Part shown: one piece after another, positions 41,936 to 50,583 of the stretch
Layout of the letters: each line of letters begins with the position of its first letter
How positions within the stretch are numbered: the first letter of the stretch is position 1
Origin: Rudanella lutea DSM 19387
GTDB taxonomy: Bacteria > Bacteroidota > Bacteroidia > Cytophagales > Spirosomataceae
Assembly (NCBI RefSeq): GCF_000383955.1
Contig: NZ_KB913013.1
Location: 973,694 to 1,037,693, forward strand
Direction of reading: 5' to 3'
DNA length: 64,000 nt
Made by a program: the position numbers and the translations under genes
Notes under the pieces: generated by a model
What the model saw: only the letters and a program-made list of their open reading frames with translations
Databases searched by the model: none
Told to the model about the DNA's origin: nothing

Positions 41936-43132
41936 TTACAAAGCTACAGACAATCGGCGGAAAACCGCTTCGGCCAAATCAACCGCTATATCTAACGGTC
42001 TCTGATCCACCGCACTAATCGTATCTTCAGGGCGATGAATCCGAGGCATTTCGCCGTTTTGGTCGAGCGCACACAACGCCAGAACGGGTATGTGCTGCCG
42101 CACAAACCAGACGCTATCAAAATCGGCTGTGTGCCAGCGTCCAGTCTGCACCTGCTCCCGAAAAGGCTCATTCTGAAGCAGTTCGCGGGCCGTTTGCGTA
42201 GCTATATTTTTGTACTGAATAACCTCCACGGTACCGGTTTGTTCGATTACCGTTAGTTTACCAGCCCCCAGGGTATCGAAGTTGATAGCAGCCGTTTTGC
42301 CCGTCGGCCAGCTTTGGCGGTGTTTTTCAACGTAATAATACGCACCCAGCATCCCAACTTCTTCAGCACTCGTTAGCACCACTTCCAGATCCACGTGGGC
42401 CGGTTTGTTATGCCGGAGCCGGTCGGCCGTTTGCAGAGCCGCCACCACACCCGTTGCGTTATCGCTGGCACCGTTGGTGTAGCCGTGCAGGTAGTAGCCA
42501 ATGGTACCCATCACCGCCTGCAACACAAAATAGAGGACCAGTCCGTACCGGGCATATGACAGCCACCCCCACCCTACCCCGGCAGCTTCGAGCGTAGCCA
42601 GCCCTGCTGCCAGTACCATGAGCATCAGCGAGACAATGAGCGACGCCCGAAATGTTCGCTGACTCGACCCGTACAGGGCCGATACAGGAGCCGTATCATA
42701 ATGAGCCATCAGAATCAGCTTCCTGACCGACTCGGGCCGGTTGGTAGTCGCCGGCCACCGGCCCACTACGTTATGGGCGGTGTGTAGCACCGGAAACTGC
42801 ACCACCGGTGAGTACCGCCAGTTGAAATATAGCCAGGCCAACCCCGCATACACCCACGCCAAAGCGGGTGTCCACCAGGCCCCCGGCCGCACCAGCAGCA
42901 GCCCAAGCACCAGCCCGCCAATGAGCCAGTACACCACGGTTACGTATGTTTTGGGCGTTCGAAACGGTTCGAGCCGGACCTCGGCCCCCATGTCGGTGAG
43001 GCATTGGCTCAGTAAAGCTGCGGCTTCCCGTTCGCAGGGGGTGGCCGCCCCGCGGTGGGGCAATCGGGTCAGGTGCGCAAGCAAGTCAGAATGCACAGGA
43101 TAAGGGAGATGGTCAGGAGGTCGGGCCGGCAC
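41936..43132 (-). CDS. M28-family membrane-bound zinc peptidase
   Basis: 398 residues from a GTG at 43132 (no early ATG). Metal ligands of the M28 fold: LILMAHYDTAP (His), GASDNATGVVA (Asp), TSAEEVGMLGA (Glu), AINFDTLGAG (Asp) and PRIHRPEDTI (His). Between the first and second halves of the fold there are four hydrophobic helices, two before the catalytic domain (about 60-95) and two within it (about 165-215). Aminopeptidase by family. It starts the transcript with the acidic protein, moxR and the VWA gene. Confidence 0.87.
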   Translation of the reverse strand: MPARPPDHLPYPVHSDLLAHLTRLPHRGAATPCEREAAALLSQCLTDMGAEVRLEPFRTPKTYVTVVYWLIGGLVLGLLLVRPGAWWTPALAWVYAGLAWLYFNWRYSPVVQFPVLHTAHNVVGRWPATTNRPESVRKLILMAHYDTAPVSALYGSSQRTFRASLIVSLMLMVLAAGLATLEAAGVGWGWLSYARYGLVLYFVLQAVMGTIGYYLHGYTNGASDNATGVVAALQTADRLRHNKPAHVDLEVVLTSAEEVGMLGAYYYVEKHRQSWPTGKTAAINFDTLGAGKLTVIEQTGTVEVIQYKNIATQTARELLQNEPFREQVQTGRWHTADFDSVWFVRQHIPVLALCALDQNGEMPRIHRPEDTISAVDQRPLDIAVDLAEAVFRRLSVAL

Positions 43133-43141
43133 CCAAAAAAT

Positions 43142-43176
43142 ACGGGTCCGGTGTTAATCAAAAACACCGGACCCGT
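43142..43176 (-). terminator. intrinsic terminator after glnN
   Basis: 14-bp perfect stem (43142-43155 with 43163-43176), 7-nt loop, followed on the minus strand by ATTTTTTGGG. It lies just after the GSIII stop. Confidence 0.9.
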
Positions 43177-43229
43177 TCAGAACTAATCATATCGGGCCGC
43201 AGAAATACTACAGCGGGCCGCTCCGTAGC

Positions 43230-45419
43230 TTACTTCACAAAGAGCATCTCGCGGTATTTCACCAGTGGCCAGTCTTCGTCATCGACAATCTGTTCCAGCT
43301 TATCTACCTCGTACCGGATTCCGTCGAAATACCCGATCACCTCGGTAGCATACAGGCGGGCCATCTCAGCCGTGTCGGCCTTGTTGTTGGCACGCTTACG
43401 GGCTTCGATCATCTCTTCCACGTTTTTCTTGATTACCGCCACCCGGGTCGAAATCTCCCGGAGAATGTCTTTCACGGGCTCTGCCTCGGTCACCATACCC
43501 AGATCGACCAGGTTTTTAGCCGTTTCGGCCAGTTTGGCCTGGTATTTCACCGCCGTCGAAACCACGTGGTTGATGGCCAGATCGCCCATAACGCGGGCCT
43601 CGATCTGCACTTTCTTTACGTACTTCTCCAGCTCAATTTCGTAGCGCGAATGCACCTCCGTATGGCCCATAACGCCTACCCGCTGGAACACATCGAGTGA
43701 CTCCTGGCTGAGGTAAACTTTGAGGGCTTCGGGCGTCGAGTTAATGTTTGACAGACCCCGGCGGGCCGCTTCTTCCACCCACTCATCTGAGTAGCCGTTG
43801 CCTTCAAACAAAATCCGCTTGCAGCCTTTATAATACTGCTTCAGGATGTCGACTATGGCCAGTTCTTTCTTCTCACCGTTGTTCAGCCGCACGTCGAGGT
43901 CGGCCTTGAACTGCTGCAGCTGAGCGGCCACAATGGTGTTGAGTACAATCATCGTCGACGATGAGTTGGCGGCACCACCCACCGCCCGGAACTCAAACTT
44001 ATTGCCCGTAAAGGCAAACGGCGAGGTACGGTTTCGGTCGGTATTGTCGCGAATCAACGACGGAATCCGGTTCAGGCCCAGCTTGTAGTACACGTTGTCG
44101 CCTTTGTTGAGCGCGATTTCGTTTTTGGTTTCGAGATCTTCGAGTGCCTTCGTGAGGGTTTCGCCCAGAAACACCGACATAATGGCCGGGGGAGCCTCGT
44201 TGGCACCTAGCCGGTGCTCGTTGCCGGCCGAGGCAATACTGGCCCGCAGCAGGTCGGCATGGTCGTGTACAGCCTTGATTACGTTTACCAGGAACGTGAT
44301 GAACCGGAGCGTTTCTTTCGGCTTGGTGCTGGGTCCGAGCAAGTTCACGCCCGTGTTGGTACCCATCGACCAGTTGTTGTGCTTACCACTACCGTTGATA
44401 CCGGCAAACGGTTTTTCGTGGAACAGCACCTTAAAATCGTGCCGCTCAGCCACTCGCTCCATCAAATCCATGAGCAGGGCGTTATGGTCTACGGCCAGGT
44501 TCACCTCTTCAAATGTCGGGGCTACTTCAAACTGACCGGGGGCTACCTCGTTGTGGCGCGTCCGAACCGGAATACCCAGTTTGAGGGCCTCGAATTCGTA
44601 GTCGACCATGAACGCGTTGACACGGGGCGGAATAGAGCCGAAATAGTGATCTTCAAGCTGCTGCCCGCGTGCTGGCGAGTGCCCAAACACGGTACGGCCC
44701 GCCATGACCAGATCGGGCCGGGCGTAGAACAGGGCCTTGTCGATCACGAAGTACTCCTGCTCGGCACCGAGGGTAGCCGTTACTTTATCAATATTCCGAT
44801 CGAAATACTGGCACACAGCCGTAGCAGCCTTATCGAGAGCCGACAGCGACTTAAGCAAGGGCGTTTTGTAGTCAAGAGCCTCGCCCGTGTACGAGATGAA
44901 TACCGACGGAATACAGAGGGTTTTGCCACCGGCCCCGTTGTCCATCAGAAACGCGGGCGACGACGGATCCCAGCCGGTATAGCCGCGAGCCTCGAAGGTA
45001 TTGCGCAGGCCACCGTTCGGGAACGACGACGCATCGGGCTCCTGCTGCACCAAAGCTCCCCCTTTGAATTTCTCAATGGCTTTTCCATCCATCGTCAGGT
45101 CAAAAAAGGCATCGTGTTTTTCGGCCGTCGAGCCGGTCAGCGGCTGAAACCAGTGGGTATAATGCGTTGCACCGCGCGATACCGCCCAAGACTTCATGGC
45201 GTTGGCCACCTCGTCGGCAATGTCGCGGTCAATTTTGCCACCCGTGTCAATGGCTTCGGTGATGCGGAGGTATGCTTCGGGCGAAAGCAGCGCCCGCATG
45301 GTTTCTTTATTGAATGTATTGACGCCGTAAAAATCGGCCACGCGCTCAGCAGGCGGAGTCACGGGTTTGGCATAACGATTCTGGGCTATTTCGAGGGCTT
45401 TGAAACGGTAATTCGACAT
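43230..45419 (-). CDS. glnN: glutamine synthetase type III
   Basis: 729 residues, the normal size for GSIII and about twice GSI per chain. ATP-dependent synthesis of glutamine from glutamate and ammonium. Signature blocks visible: GSTAEKHDAF, LGAEQEYFVIDK (glutamate/ATP site), GINGSGKHNNWSMGTN and AGNEHRLGANEAPPAI, with the family's C-terminal helical region (VAVIKKNVEEMIEARKRAN). Cytoplasmic dodecamer. Placed next to a GSII gene, and 14 kb from the ammonium transporter. Confidence 0.97.
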   Translation of the reverse strand: MSNYRFKALEIAQNRYAKPVTPPAERVADFYGVNTFNKETMRALLSPEAYLRITEAIDTGGKIDRDIADEVANAMKSWAVSRGATHYTHWFQPLTGSTAEKHDAFFDLTMDGKAIEKFKGGALVQQEPDASSFPNGGLRNTFEARGYTGWDPSSPAFLMDNGAGGKTLCIPSVFISYTGEALDYKTPLLKSLSALDKAATAVCQYFDRNIDKVTATLGAEQEYFVIDKALFYARPDLVMAGRTVFGHSPARGQQLEDHYFGSIPPRVNAFMVDYEFEALKLGIPVRTRHNEVAPGQFEVAPTFEEVNLAVDHNALLMDLMERVAERHDFKVLFHEKPFAGINGSGKHNNWSMGTNTGVNLLGPSTKPKETLRFITFLVNVIKAVHDHADLLRASIASAGNEHRLGANEAPPAIMSVFLGETLTKALEDLETKNEIALNKGDNVYYKLGLNRIPSLIRDNTDRNRTSPFAFTGNKFEFRAVGGAANSSSTMIVLNTIVAAQLQQFKADLDVRLNNGEKKELAIVDILKQYYKGCKRILFEGNGYSDEWVEEAARRGLSNINSTPEALKVYLSQESLDVFQRVGVMGHTEVHSRYEIELEKYVKKVQIEARVMGDLAINHVVSTAVKYQAKLAETAKNLVDLGMVTEAEPVKDILREISTRVAVIKKNVEEMIEARKRANNKADTAEMARLYATEVIGYFDGIRYEVDKLEQIVDDEDWPLVKYREMLFVK

Positions 45420-45457
45420 AACAAGTCAGTGGCATTTATATGCGGTGAAAACAAAGC

Positions 45458-45486
45458 CAAAACTAAACAGATTGGCTAAAAATCAA
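45458..45486 (-). promoter_or_regulatory. candidate promoter of glnN
   Basis: Minus strand: TTG (45484-45486), 18 nt spacer, TAGTTTTG (45458-45465) matching TAnnTTTG. The expected transcript start is about 30 nt before the ATG at 45419. Confidence 0.5.
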
Positions 45487-45501
45487 TGCAACTATACACA
45501 A

Positions 45502-45530
45502 AAACCCCACCTGCCAGGCAGATGGGGTTT
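45502..45530 (-). terminator. intrinsic terminator after the GSII gene
   Basis: AAACCCCACCTG (45502-45513) pairs with CAGATGGGGTTT (45519-45530) with one G-T pair; T tract on the minus strand. It separates GSII from glnN, so the two are independent transcripts. Confidence 0.85.
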
Positions 45531-45633
45531 GATTTTATGGGGTTGGTAATTGGATTCAACTGATTTACGACCGAAACGGGTTGTGATTACGTACCGCGAC
45601 CTGGGCGATTGTATAGAATCCTACCCCTACCCT

Positions 45634-46656
45634 TTATACGAGCACCTCAGCCGACTTCACGGTCTTGATGATACGTGAAGCCACTTTGTATGGATCAGCA
45701 GCCGAGTTGGGCCGACGATCTTCGAGCCAGCCTTTCCAGCCCCGCTCTACCGTTGCGATGGGGATACGAATCGAAGCACCCCGGTCAGACACACCGTATG
45801 AGAACGTATCAATCGACTGGGTTTCGTGCTTGCCGGTCAAGCGCATGTGGTTATCAGCACCATATACGGCGATGTGTTCTGCCACTACCGGTGCAAACGA
45901 CTGACAGATGGTGTCGTAAACGTCTTTGCTGCCTGCGGTACGGAGGGCCGTATTTGAGAAGTTGGCGTGCATACCTGAACCGTTCCAATCGGTATCGCCC
46001 AGGGGCTTGCAGTGCCAGTTGATAGCAACGTTATATTTTTCACCGATGCGCTCCAGCAGGTAGCGAGCTACCCAAATCTGATCGCCGGCTTCTTTAGCTC
46101 CTTTGGCAAAAATCTGGAACTCCCACTGACCGGTTGCCACCTCAGCGTTGATACCTTCTACGTTCAGGCCGGCATCGAGGCACACATCGAGGTGTTCTTC
46201 TACGATATGACGACCAAACGCGTTCATGGCACCTACCGAGCAATAGTATGGCCCCTGCGGACGCTTGGGGAAACCTTCGGCCGGGAAGCCCATCGGCTTG
46301 TCGATGGCCACATCCCACAGGAAGTACTCCTGCTCAAAACCAAACCAGAAATCATTGTCATCATCATCGATCGTAGCGCGACCGTTCGACTCGTGGGGAG
46401 TGCCATCGGCATTGAGCACTTCGCACATCACGAGGAAACCGTTTTTGCGCTGTGGGTCGGGGCAAACGAAAGCAGGCTTCAAGAGACAGTCTGATGAGCC
46501 GCCGGGAGCCTGCTCAGTCGATGATCCGTCGAACGACCACATTTCAGCGTCTTCTACCTTACCCGAAAAATCCGTTACGATTTTGGTTTTCGACCGAAGG
46601 CTTTGAGTGGGCTTGTATCCGTCAAGCCAAATGTACTCGAGTTTGCACTTTGCCAT
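45634..46656 (-). CDS. glnII: glutamine synthetase type II (eukaryote-type)
   Basis: 340 residues, the size of plant and rhizobial GSII and unlike the 470-residue GSI. Signature: EYIWLDGYKPTQSLRSKTK at the start, WSFDGSSTEQAPGGSSDCLL, FGFEQEYFLWD (glutamate/metal site), GINAEVATGQWEFQI, NGSGMHANFS, and VSDRGASIRIP. Catalyses the same reaction as GSIII but belongs to a distinct superfamily branch. No adenylylation Tyr motif is expected in this type. Own terminator and a palindrome overlapping its -7 box suggest separate control. Confidence 0.96.
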   Translation of the reverse strand: MAKCKLEYIWLDGYKPTQSLRSKTKIVTDFSGKVEDAEMWSFDGSSTEQAPGGSSDCLLKPAFVCPDPQRKNGFLVMCEVLNADGTPHESNGRATIDDDDNDFWFGFEQEYFLWDVAIDKPMGFPAEGFPKRPQGPYYCSVGAMNAFGRHIVEEHLDVCLDAGLNVEGINAEVATGQWEFQIFAKGAKEAGDQIWVARYLLERIGEKYNVAINWHCKPLGDTDWNGSGMHANFSNTALRTAGSKDVYDTICQSFAPVVAEHIAVYGADNHMRLTGKHETQSIDTFSYGVSDRGASIRIPIATVERGWKGWLEDRRPNSAADPYKVASRIIKTVKSAEVLV

Positions 46657-47091
46657 GATGATAAACGATATAGATGTTAGGTTTTGTTGCGATTAAACGG
46701 TAGCGGCAAACCGTTGATTATCTGTTGGCAAATGTAATAGCCAACAAGATAATAATAAAGTCAACCGCAAATCAAACCCCCATTTTTATTGAAATTTGCA
46801 AAAAATTCATAATTATAATTCGTACTGTACAAAAAATAGACAATAAAATTCGGAAGCATATCCCATAAATACCAAACATAAGTTTGGACTATTCAGCAAA
46901 AACCTCTCTAAAATTTGCCAATCTGGAAACCTGTTTCTCCGAAATCATGACTATTTCTCTTCCAAACACCCAAAAACGTACACCTACCTTTTACTAACTC
47001 TGTACACCGCTCTTACAAATAGTGTAGCGTTGTTGGGCACGCATCGGCGTATTTTGTGGTTATCATCAACATCTGTTTCCGTAACTTAAAC
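46657..47091. other. 435-bp divergent spacer between GSII and sulfatase-fold gene
   Basis: AT-rich and non-coding. It holds the GSII promoter region, a plus-strand TAAGTTTG at 46879-46886 without a matching TTG, and a second possible promoter (TTG 47030-47032, 17 nt, TATTTTGT) before 47092. No repeat or small gene was seen. Confidence 0.6.
46723..46746 (-). promoter_or_regulatory. palindrome overlapping the -7 box of GSII
   Basis: TGTTGGC (46723-46729) and GCCAACA (46740-46746) form a 7-bp inverted repeat with a 10-bp spacer. The minus-strand TACATTTG (46729-46736), a perfect TAnnTTTG, sits inside it. The start would be about 70 nt before the GSII ATG. A dimeric repressor bound here would block RNA polymerase; which regulator is unknown. 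Confidence 0.5.
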
Positions 47092-48915
47092 ATGATTACA
47101 CGCATACTCTGGTTGCTTCTATACGGCATTGGCTGGGCAATCTGGCTTCAGTTTAACCGTTGCATTTTTCTGATATACCAGGCATTTCACGGAACAGCCG
47201 ACCTGGCCCTCTGGCCCGACATTCTGCTGCACGGTCTCCGCATGGACCTGTCCGTAGCAGGGTACGCCGGTTTGTTGCCGGGGCTGGCGCTGGCTTTTTT
47301 GCCCTCGCGCTGGTTGCCAGGGTTCTTTGCCCGCTATACGTCGCTGCTGCTGATTCTGGTCAGTTTTATGACCACCATCGATATGGAGATGTACCGTACC
47401 TGGGGCTTCCGGCTCGACACGACCTTTTTACGGTACCTTAAAACCCCTGCCGAAGCGCTGGCTTCCATCGGGTCGTCGCCCCTCGAATGGCTCTCGGTTA
47501 TTCTTATCGGGCTGATTGTGCTGGGCCTTCTCTTTTTCAACCGGCTCAATCATCTGGCGTTTGTGCTGCTCCGGCCGGCACCGCGCTGGTCGTTTGTGCC
47601 GCTGCTGGGAGCTACAGCCGCACTCATTATTCCGATCCGGGGCGGCTTGCAGCAAATTCCAATGAATGTGAGTGGGGTTTTCTTCTCGCCGGTTGCGTTT
47701 GCCAACCACGCGGCTATCAATCCGCAATGGAATTTCATTTTCTCGGCTCTCGAAAAATCCGACGATAAAACCAACCCGTTCCAGTTTCTGCCCCAGCACG
47801 TAGCCAATCAGGCGGTGCAGTCGCTGTATCCAGTGGGTAGTCAGCCTCAATCGGCCCGGGTGCTGAACAATCCCCGGCCCAACGTGCTCCTCATTGTATG
47901 GGAGAGCCTGACGGCCAAGATTGTCTCGCCCGTGGGCGGTCGTACGGGGGTCACGCCCGAGTTCGATAAGCTCTGCCGCGAGGGGCTGCTGTTTACCAAC
48001 TACTATGCCAGTGGCGACCGCAGCGAAAAAGGGCTGGTGGCCCTGCTGAGTGGTTTTCCGGCTCAGCCACTAACCTCGATCATGACCGTGCCGCAAAAGT
48101 CGGCCAAGCTACCGACGCTGGCGCGCACGCTCCGCGAACAAGGCTACCAAACGGCATTTTACTACGGAGGAGAAACTGAGTTTGCCAACATCCGGTCGTA
48201 TCTGTTCCATAGCCAGTACGACCGGATTGTCTCGAAAGCTGACTTTCCACCCGACACCTGGAACTCAAAATGGGGCGCCCACGACCATGTGGTGTACAAC
48301 CGGGTACTGGCGGATCTGGGCAAGCAGAAAGCGCCTTTTTTTACGACCTTCTTCACACTCAGCAGCCACGAGCCTTTTGAGGTACCCATGCCCACGGCCA
48401 TACCCGGCAAAAACGAGGAAGCGCTGTTTCTGAACGCCCACTACTATGCCGACAAGAGTTTAGGCGAATTTATTGCGCAGGCTAAACAGCAACCCTGGTG
48501 GAACAATACACTCGTCATTATTGTGGGCGATCATGGCCACCGACTCCCTCATATAGGCACCAACAAAACCGCCGAGTTTCATATTCCGATGCTGTGGCTG
48601 GGTGGGGCGCTTCAAAAACCGGGCGTGATGGATCAGGTGGCTTCACAAACCGACCTGGCCGCTACATTGCTGCATCAGTTAGGTATTGAGTCGACCGCGT
48701 TTCGGTGGAGCCGCGATGCGCTGGCCCCCGTACCCGAGTCGTTTGCCTACTTTGCGTTTCATAACGGCTTCGGCTTTGTGCGACCGGGGCGGGCACTGGT
48801 GTTCGACAACGACGCCCGCCAGATTATAGAACAGCACGGAACCGTTTCGGACGCCGATCTCAAAACGGGTATGGCCTTTGAAGCCGTCAGCGTGGGCGAT
48901 TACCTGAGCAAATAG
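47092..48915 (+). CDS. LTA-synthase/MdoB-like membrane sulfatase-fold protein
   Basis: 607 residues from ATG 47092 (a GTG at 47056 is also in frame). Five N-terminal hydrophobic helices (up to about 190) and then an extracytoplasmic alkaline-phosphatase-fold domain: VLLIVWESLTAKIVSP (metal Glu), DRSEKGLVALLSG with the likely Ser/Thr nucleophile region, WGAHDHVVY, and IIVGDHGHRLP (Asp-His metal site). Members transfer phosphoglycerol or phosphoethanolamine groups to envelope glycans or lipids. Gram-negative bacteria lack lipoteichoic acid, so glycan or lipid modification is more likely. Single gene. Confidence 0.85.
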   Translation: MITRILWLLLYGIGWAIWLQFNRCIFLIYQAFHGTADLALWPDILLHGLRMDLSVAGYAGLLPGLALAFLPSRWLPGFFARYTSLLLILVSFMTTIDMEMYRTWGFRLDTTFLRYLKTPAEALASIGSSPLEWLSVILIGLIVLGLLFFNRLNHLAFVLLRPAPRWSFVPLLGATAALIIPIRGGLQQIPMNVSGVFFSPVAFANHAAINPQWNFIFSALEKSDDKTNPFQFLPQHVANQAVQSLYPVGSQPQSARVLNNPRPNVLLIVWESLTAKIVSPVGGRTGVTPEFDKLCREGLLFTNYYASGDRSEKGLVALLSGFPAQPLTSIMTVPQKSAKLPTLARTLREQGYQTAFYYGGETEFANIRSYLFHSQYDRIVSKADFPPDTWNSKWGAHDHVVYNRVLADLGKQKAPFFTTFFTLSSHEPFEVPMPTAIPGKNEEALFLNAHYYADKSLGEFIAQAKQQPWWNNTLVIIVGDHGHRLPHIGTNKTAEFHIPMLWLGGALQKPGVMDQVASQTDLAATLLHQLGIESTAFRWSRDALAPVPESFAYFAFHNGFGFVRPGRALVFDNDARQIIEQHGTVSDADLKTGMAFEAVSVGDYLSK

Positions 48916-48971
48916 GCAGGTGTGTGGGCGCTCACCGGAGCCGCAGAGACCGCCAATCCGACGTTTTTTTG

Positions 48972-48979
48972 TACTTTTG
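48972..48979 (+). promoter_or_regulatory. -7-type promoter element for mtaB
   Basis: TACTTTTG fits TAnnTTTG, 21 bp before the ATG at 49001. No TTG at -33 distance. Confidence 0.35.
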
Positions 48980-49000
48980 CAAGCCAATCGGCCGGAAATC

Positions 49001-50356
49001 ATGAAAAAAGTTGCCTTTTATACACTCGGCTGTAAGCTAAACTTCTCCGAAACGTCGACCATCGGGCGGTTGCTCGAAGGGCAGGGCTACCAACGGGTGG
49101 AGTTTAATCAGCAGCCCGACATATTCATCATCAACACCTGTTCGGTGACCGACAATGCCGACAAGAAATGCCGGAAGATTGTGCGTGAAGCGCAAAAGAT
49201 CAACCCCGACGGCTACGTGGCTATTCTGGGGTGTTATGCGCAGCTGAAACCGCAGGAGATTGCCACCATTCCGGGCGTTGATGCGGTGCTGGGTGCAGCC
49301 GAGAAATTCCGGCTCCATGAGCTGATCGATTCGTTTGAAAAGGCCCCTACCGGCCAGGCGCGGGTGTTCAACTCCAACATTGAAGAGGTGCTGGACTACC
49401 ACGCTTCGTATTCGCTCAACGACCGTACCCGCACGTTTCTGAAAGTGCAGGACGGGTGCGATTACCCCTGCTCCTACTGCACCATTCCGCTCGCGCGGGG
49501 CAAAAGCCGATCCGACACGGTGGCCAATGTGGTGCGGGCCGCCCACGAAATTGCCGGGCGCGGGCAGGGTGCCGCAGCCGTGAAGGAAATAGTCTTGACG
49601 GGCGTAAACATCGGCGACTTTGGCCTCGTCAACGGCGAACGGACCGAAACATTTTTCGATCTGGTAAAAGCCCTGGACGAAGTTGAAGGCATTGAGCGAT
49701 TCCGCATTTCGAGTATTGAGCCTAACCTGCTCACCGACGAAATTATCGAGTTTGTGGCTCAATCGAAGCGGTTTGTCCCCCACTTCCACGTGCCACTGCA
49801 ATCGGGGTCCAACAAAGTGTTGGGTCTGATGCGCCGTCGGTACAAGCGCGAGCTGTACGCCGAGCGGGTTGCCCAAATAAAGGAACTGCTGCCCCATGCC
49901 TGCATTGGGGTGGATGTGATTGTAGGGCATCCCGGCGAAACCGACGAGCTTTTCCGCGAAACCTACACGTTTCTGAATGAGTTGCCCATCTCGTACCTGC
50001 ACGTATTTACGTACTCGGAGCGGCCCAACACGCACGCCCTGAGCATCAGGCCTATCGTGCCGGGCAACGTGCGCGCCGAGCGGTCGAAGATGCTGCATAT
50101 TCTGTCAGACAAAAAACGCCGGGCCTTTTATGACAGTCAGATTGGGCGCCGGTGCACGGTCTTGTTTGAAGAAGATGCCGAAGACACCGACCGGCAATCG
50201 GGCCTAATGCACGGTTTTACGGAAAACTACGTGCGTGTAGCCGCTAAGTACGACCCGTTGCTAATCAACGAGGTGGTACCTGTGCGGCTCACCGGCGTCA
50301 ACCCCGACGGCCATATGGAAGTCGAGGATGTTGAGGCCGTACTCGTTCATCATTAA
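49001..50356 (+). CDS. mtaB: tRNA t6A37 methylthiotransferase MtaB
   Basis: 451 residues from ATG 49001. Radical-SAM enzyme adding a methylthio group to t6A at position 37 of tRNAs. N-terminal UPF0004 domain with three Cys ligands for the second cluster (TLGCKLN, INTCSVT, LGCYAQ), the radical-SAM CxxxCxxC in DGCDYPCSYCTIP (about 150-157), and a C-terminal TRAM domain (from about 375). The MiaB-type KCRK motif and length fit the MtaB subfamily. Followed by a strong terminator. Confidence 0.93.
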   Translation: MKKVAFYTLGCKLNFSETSTIGRLLEGQGYQRVEFNQQPDIFIINTCSVTDNADKKCRKIVREAQKINPDGYVAILGCYAQLKPQEIATIPGVDAVLGAAEKFRLHELIDSFEKAPTGQARVFNSNIEEVLDYHASYSLNDRTRTFLKVQDGCDYPCSYCTIPLARGKSRSDTVANVVRAAHEIAGRGQGAAAVKEIVLTGVNIGDFGLVNGERTETFFDLVKALDEVEGIERFRISSIEPNLLTDEIIEFVAQSKRFVPHFHVPLQSGSNKVLGLMRRRYKRELYAERVAQIKELLPHACIGVDVIVGHPGETDELFRETYTFLNELPISYLHVFTYSERPNTHALSIRPIVPGNVRAERSKMLHILSDKKRRAFYDSQIGRRCTVLFEEDAEDTDRQSGLMHGFTENYVRVAAKYDPLLINEVVPVRLTGVNPDGHMEVEDVEAVLVHH

Positions 50357-50400
50357 TTCGAAGCCCCGCGTAGGTTCGTACCGATATAGCCTACCCAAAC

Positions 50401-50440
50401 ACAGCCGCCCCGACCAACACCGGGGCGGCTGTTTGTTTTT
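50401..50440 (+). terminator. intrinsic terminator after mtaB
   Basis: 12-bp stem ACAGCCGCCCCG / CGGGGCGGCTGT (50401-50412 with 50421-50432), 8-nt loop, then TTGTTTTT. Confidence 0.93.
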
Positions 50441-50583
50441 AGACTGGGGGCGTGTGCGTTTTCGCACAGACCGAGCGGTTACGCACCTCACCTTATAGCA
50501 GACACGAACACAACTATCTCACTATTAACCAATTAAGCAATGGCACACGATTCGCACCTACAGTATGCGAAACCCGACACTGT

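Noticed and set aside
47056-47091. GTG start 12 codons before the sulfatase-fold gene ATG
   Set aside because: The ATG at 47092 begins directly before the first membrane helix, as in homologues; the extra residues overlap the promoter-like region.
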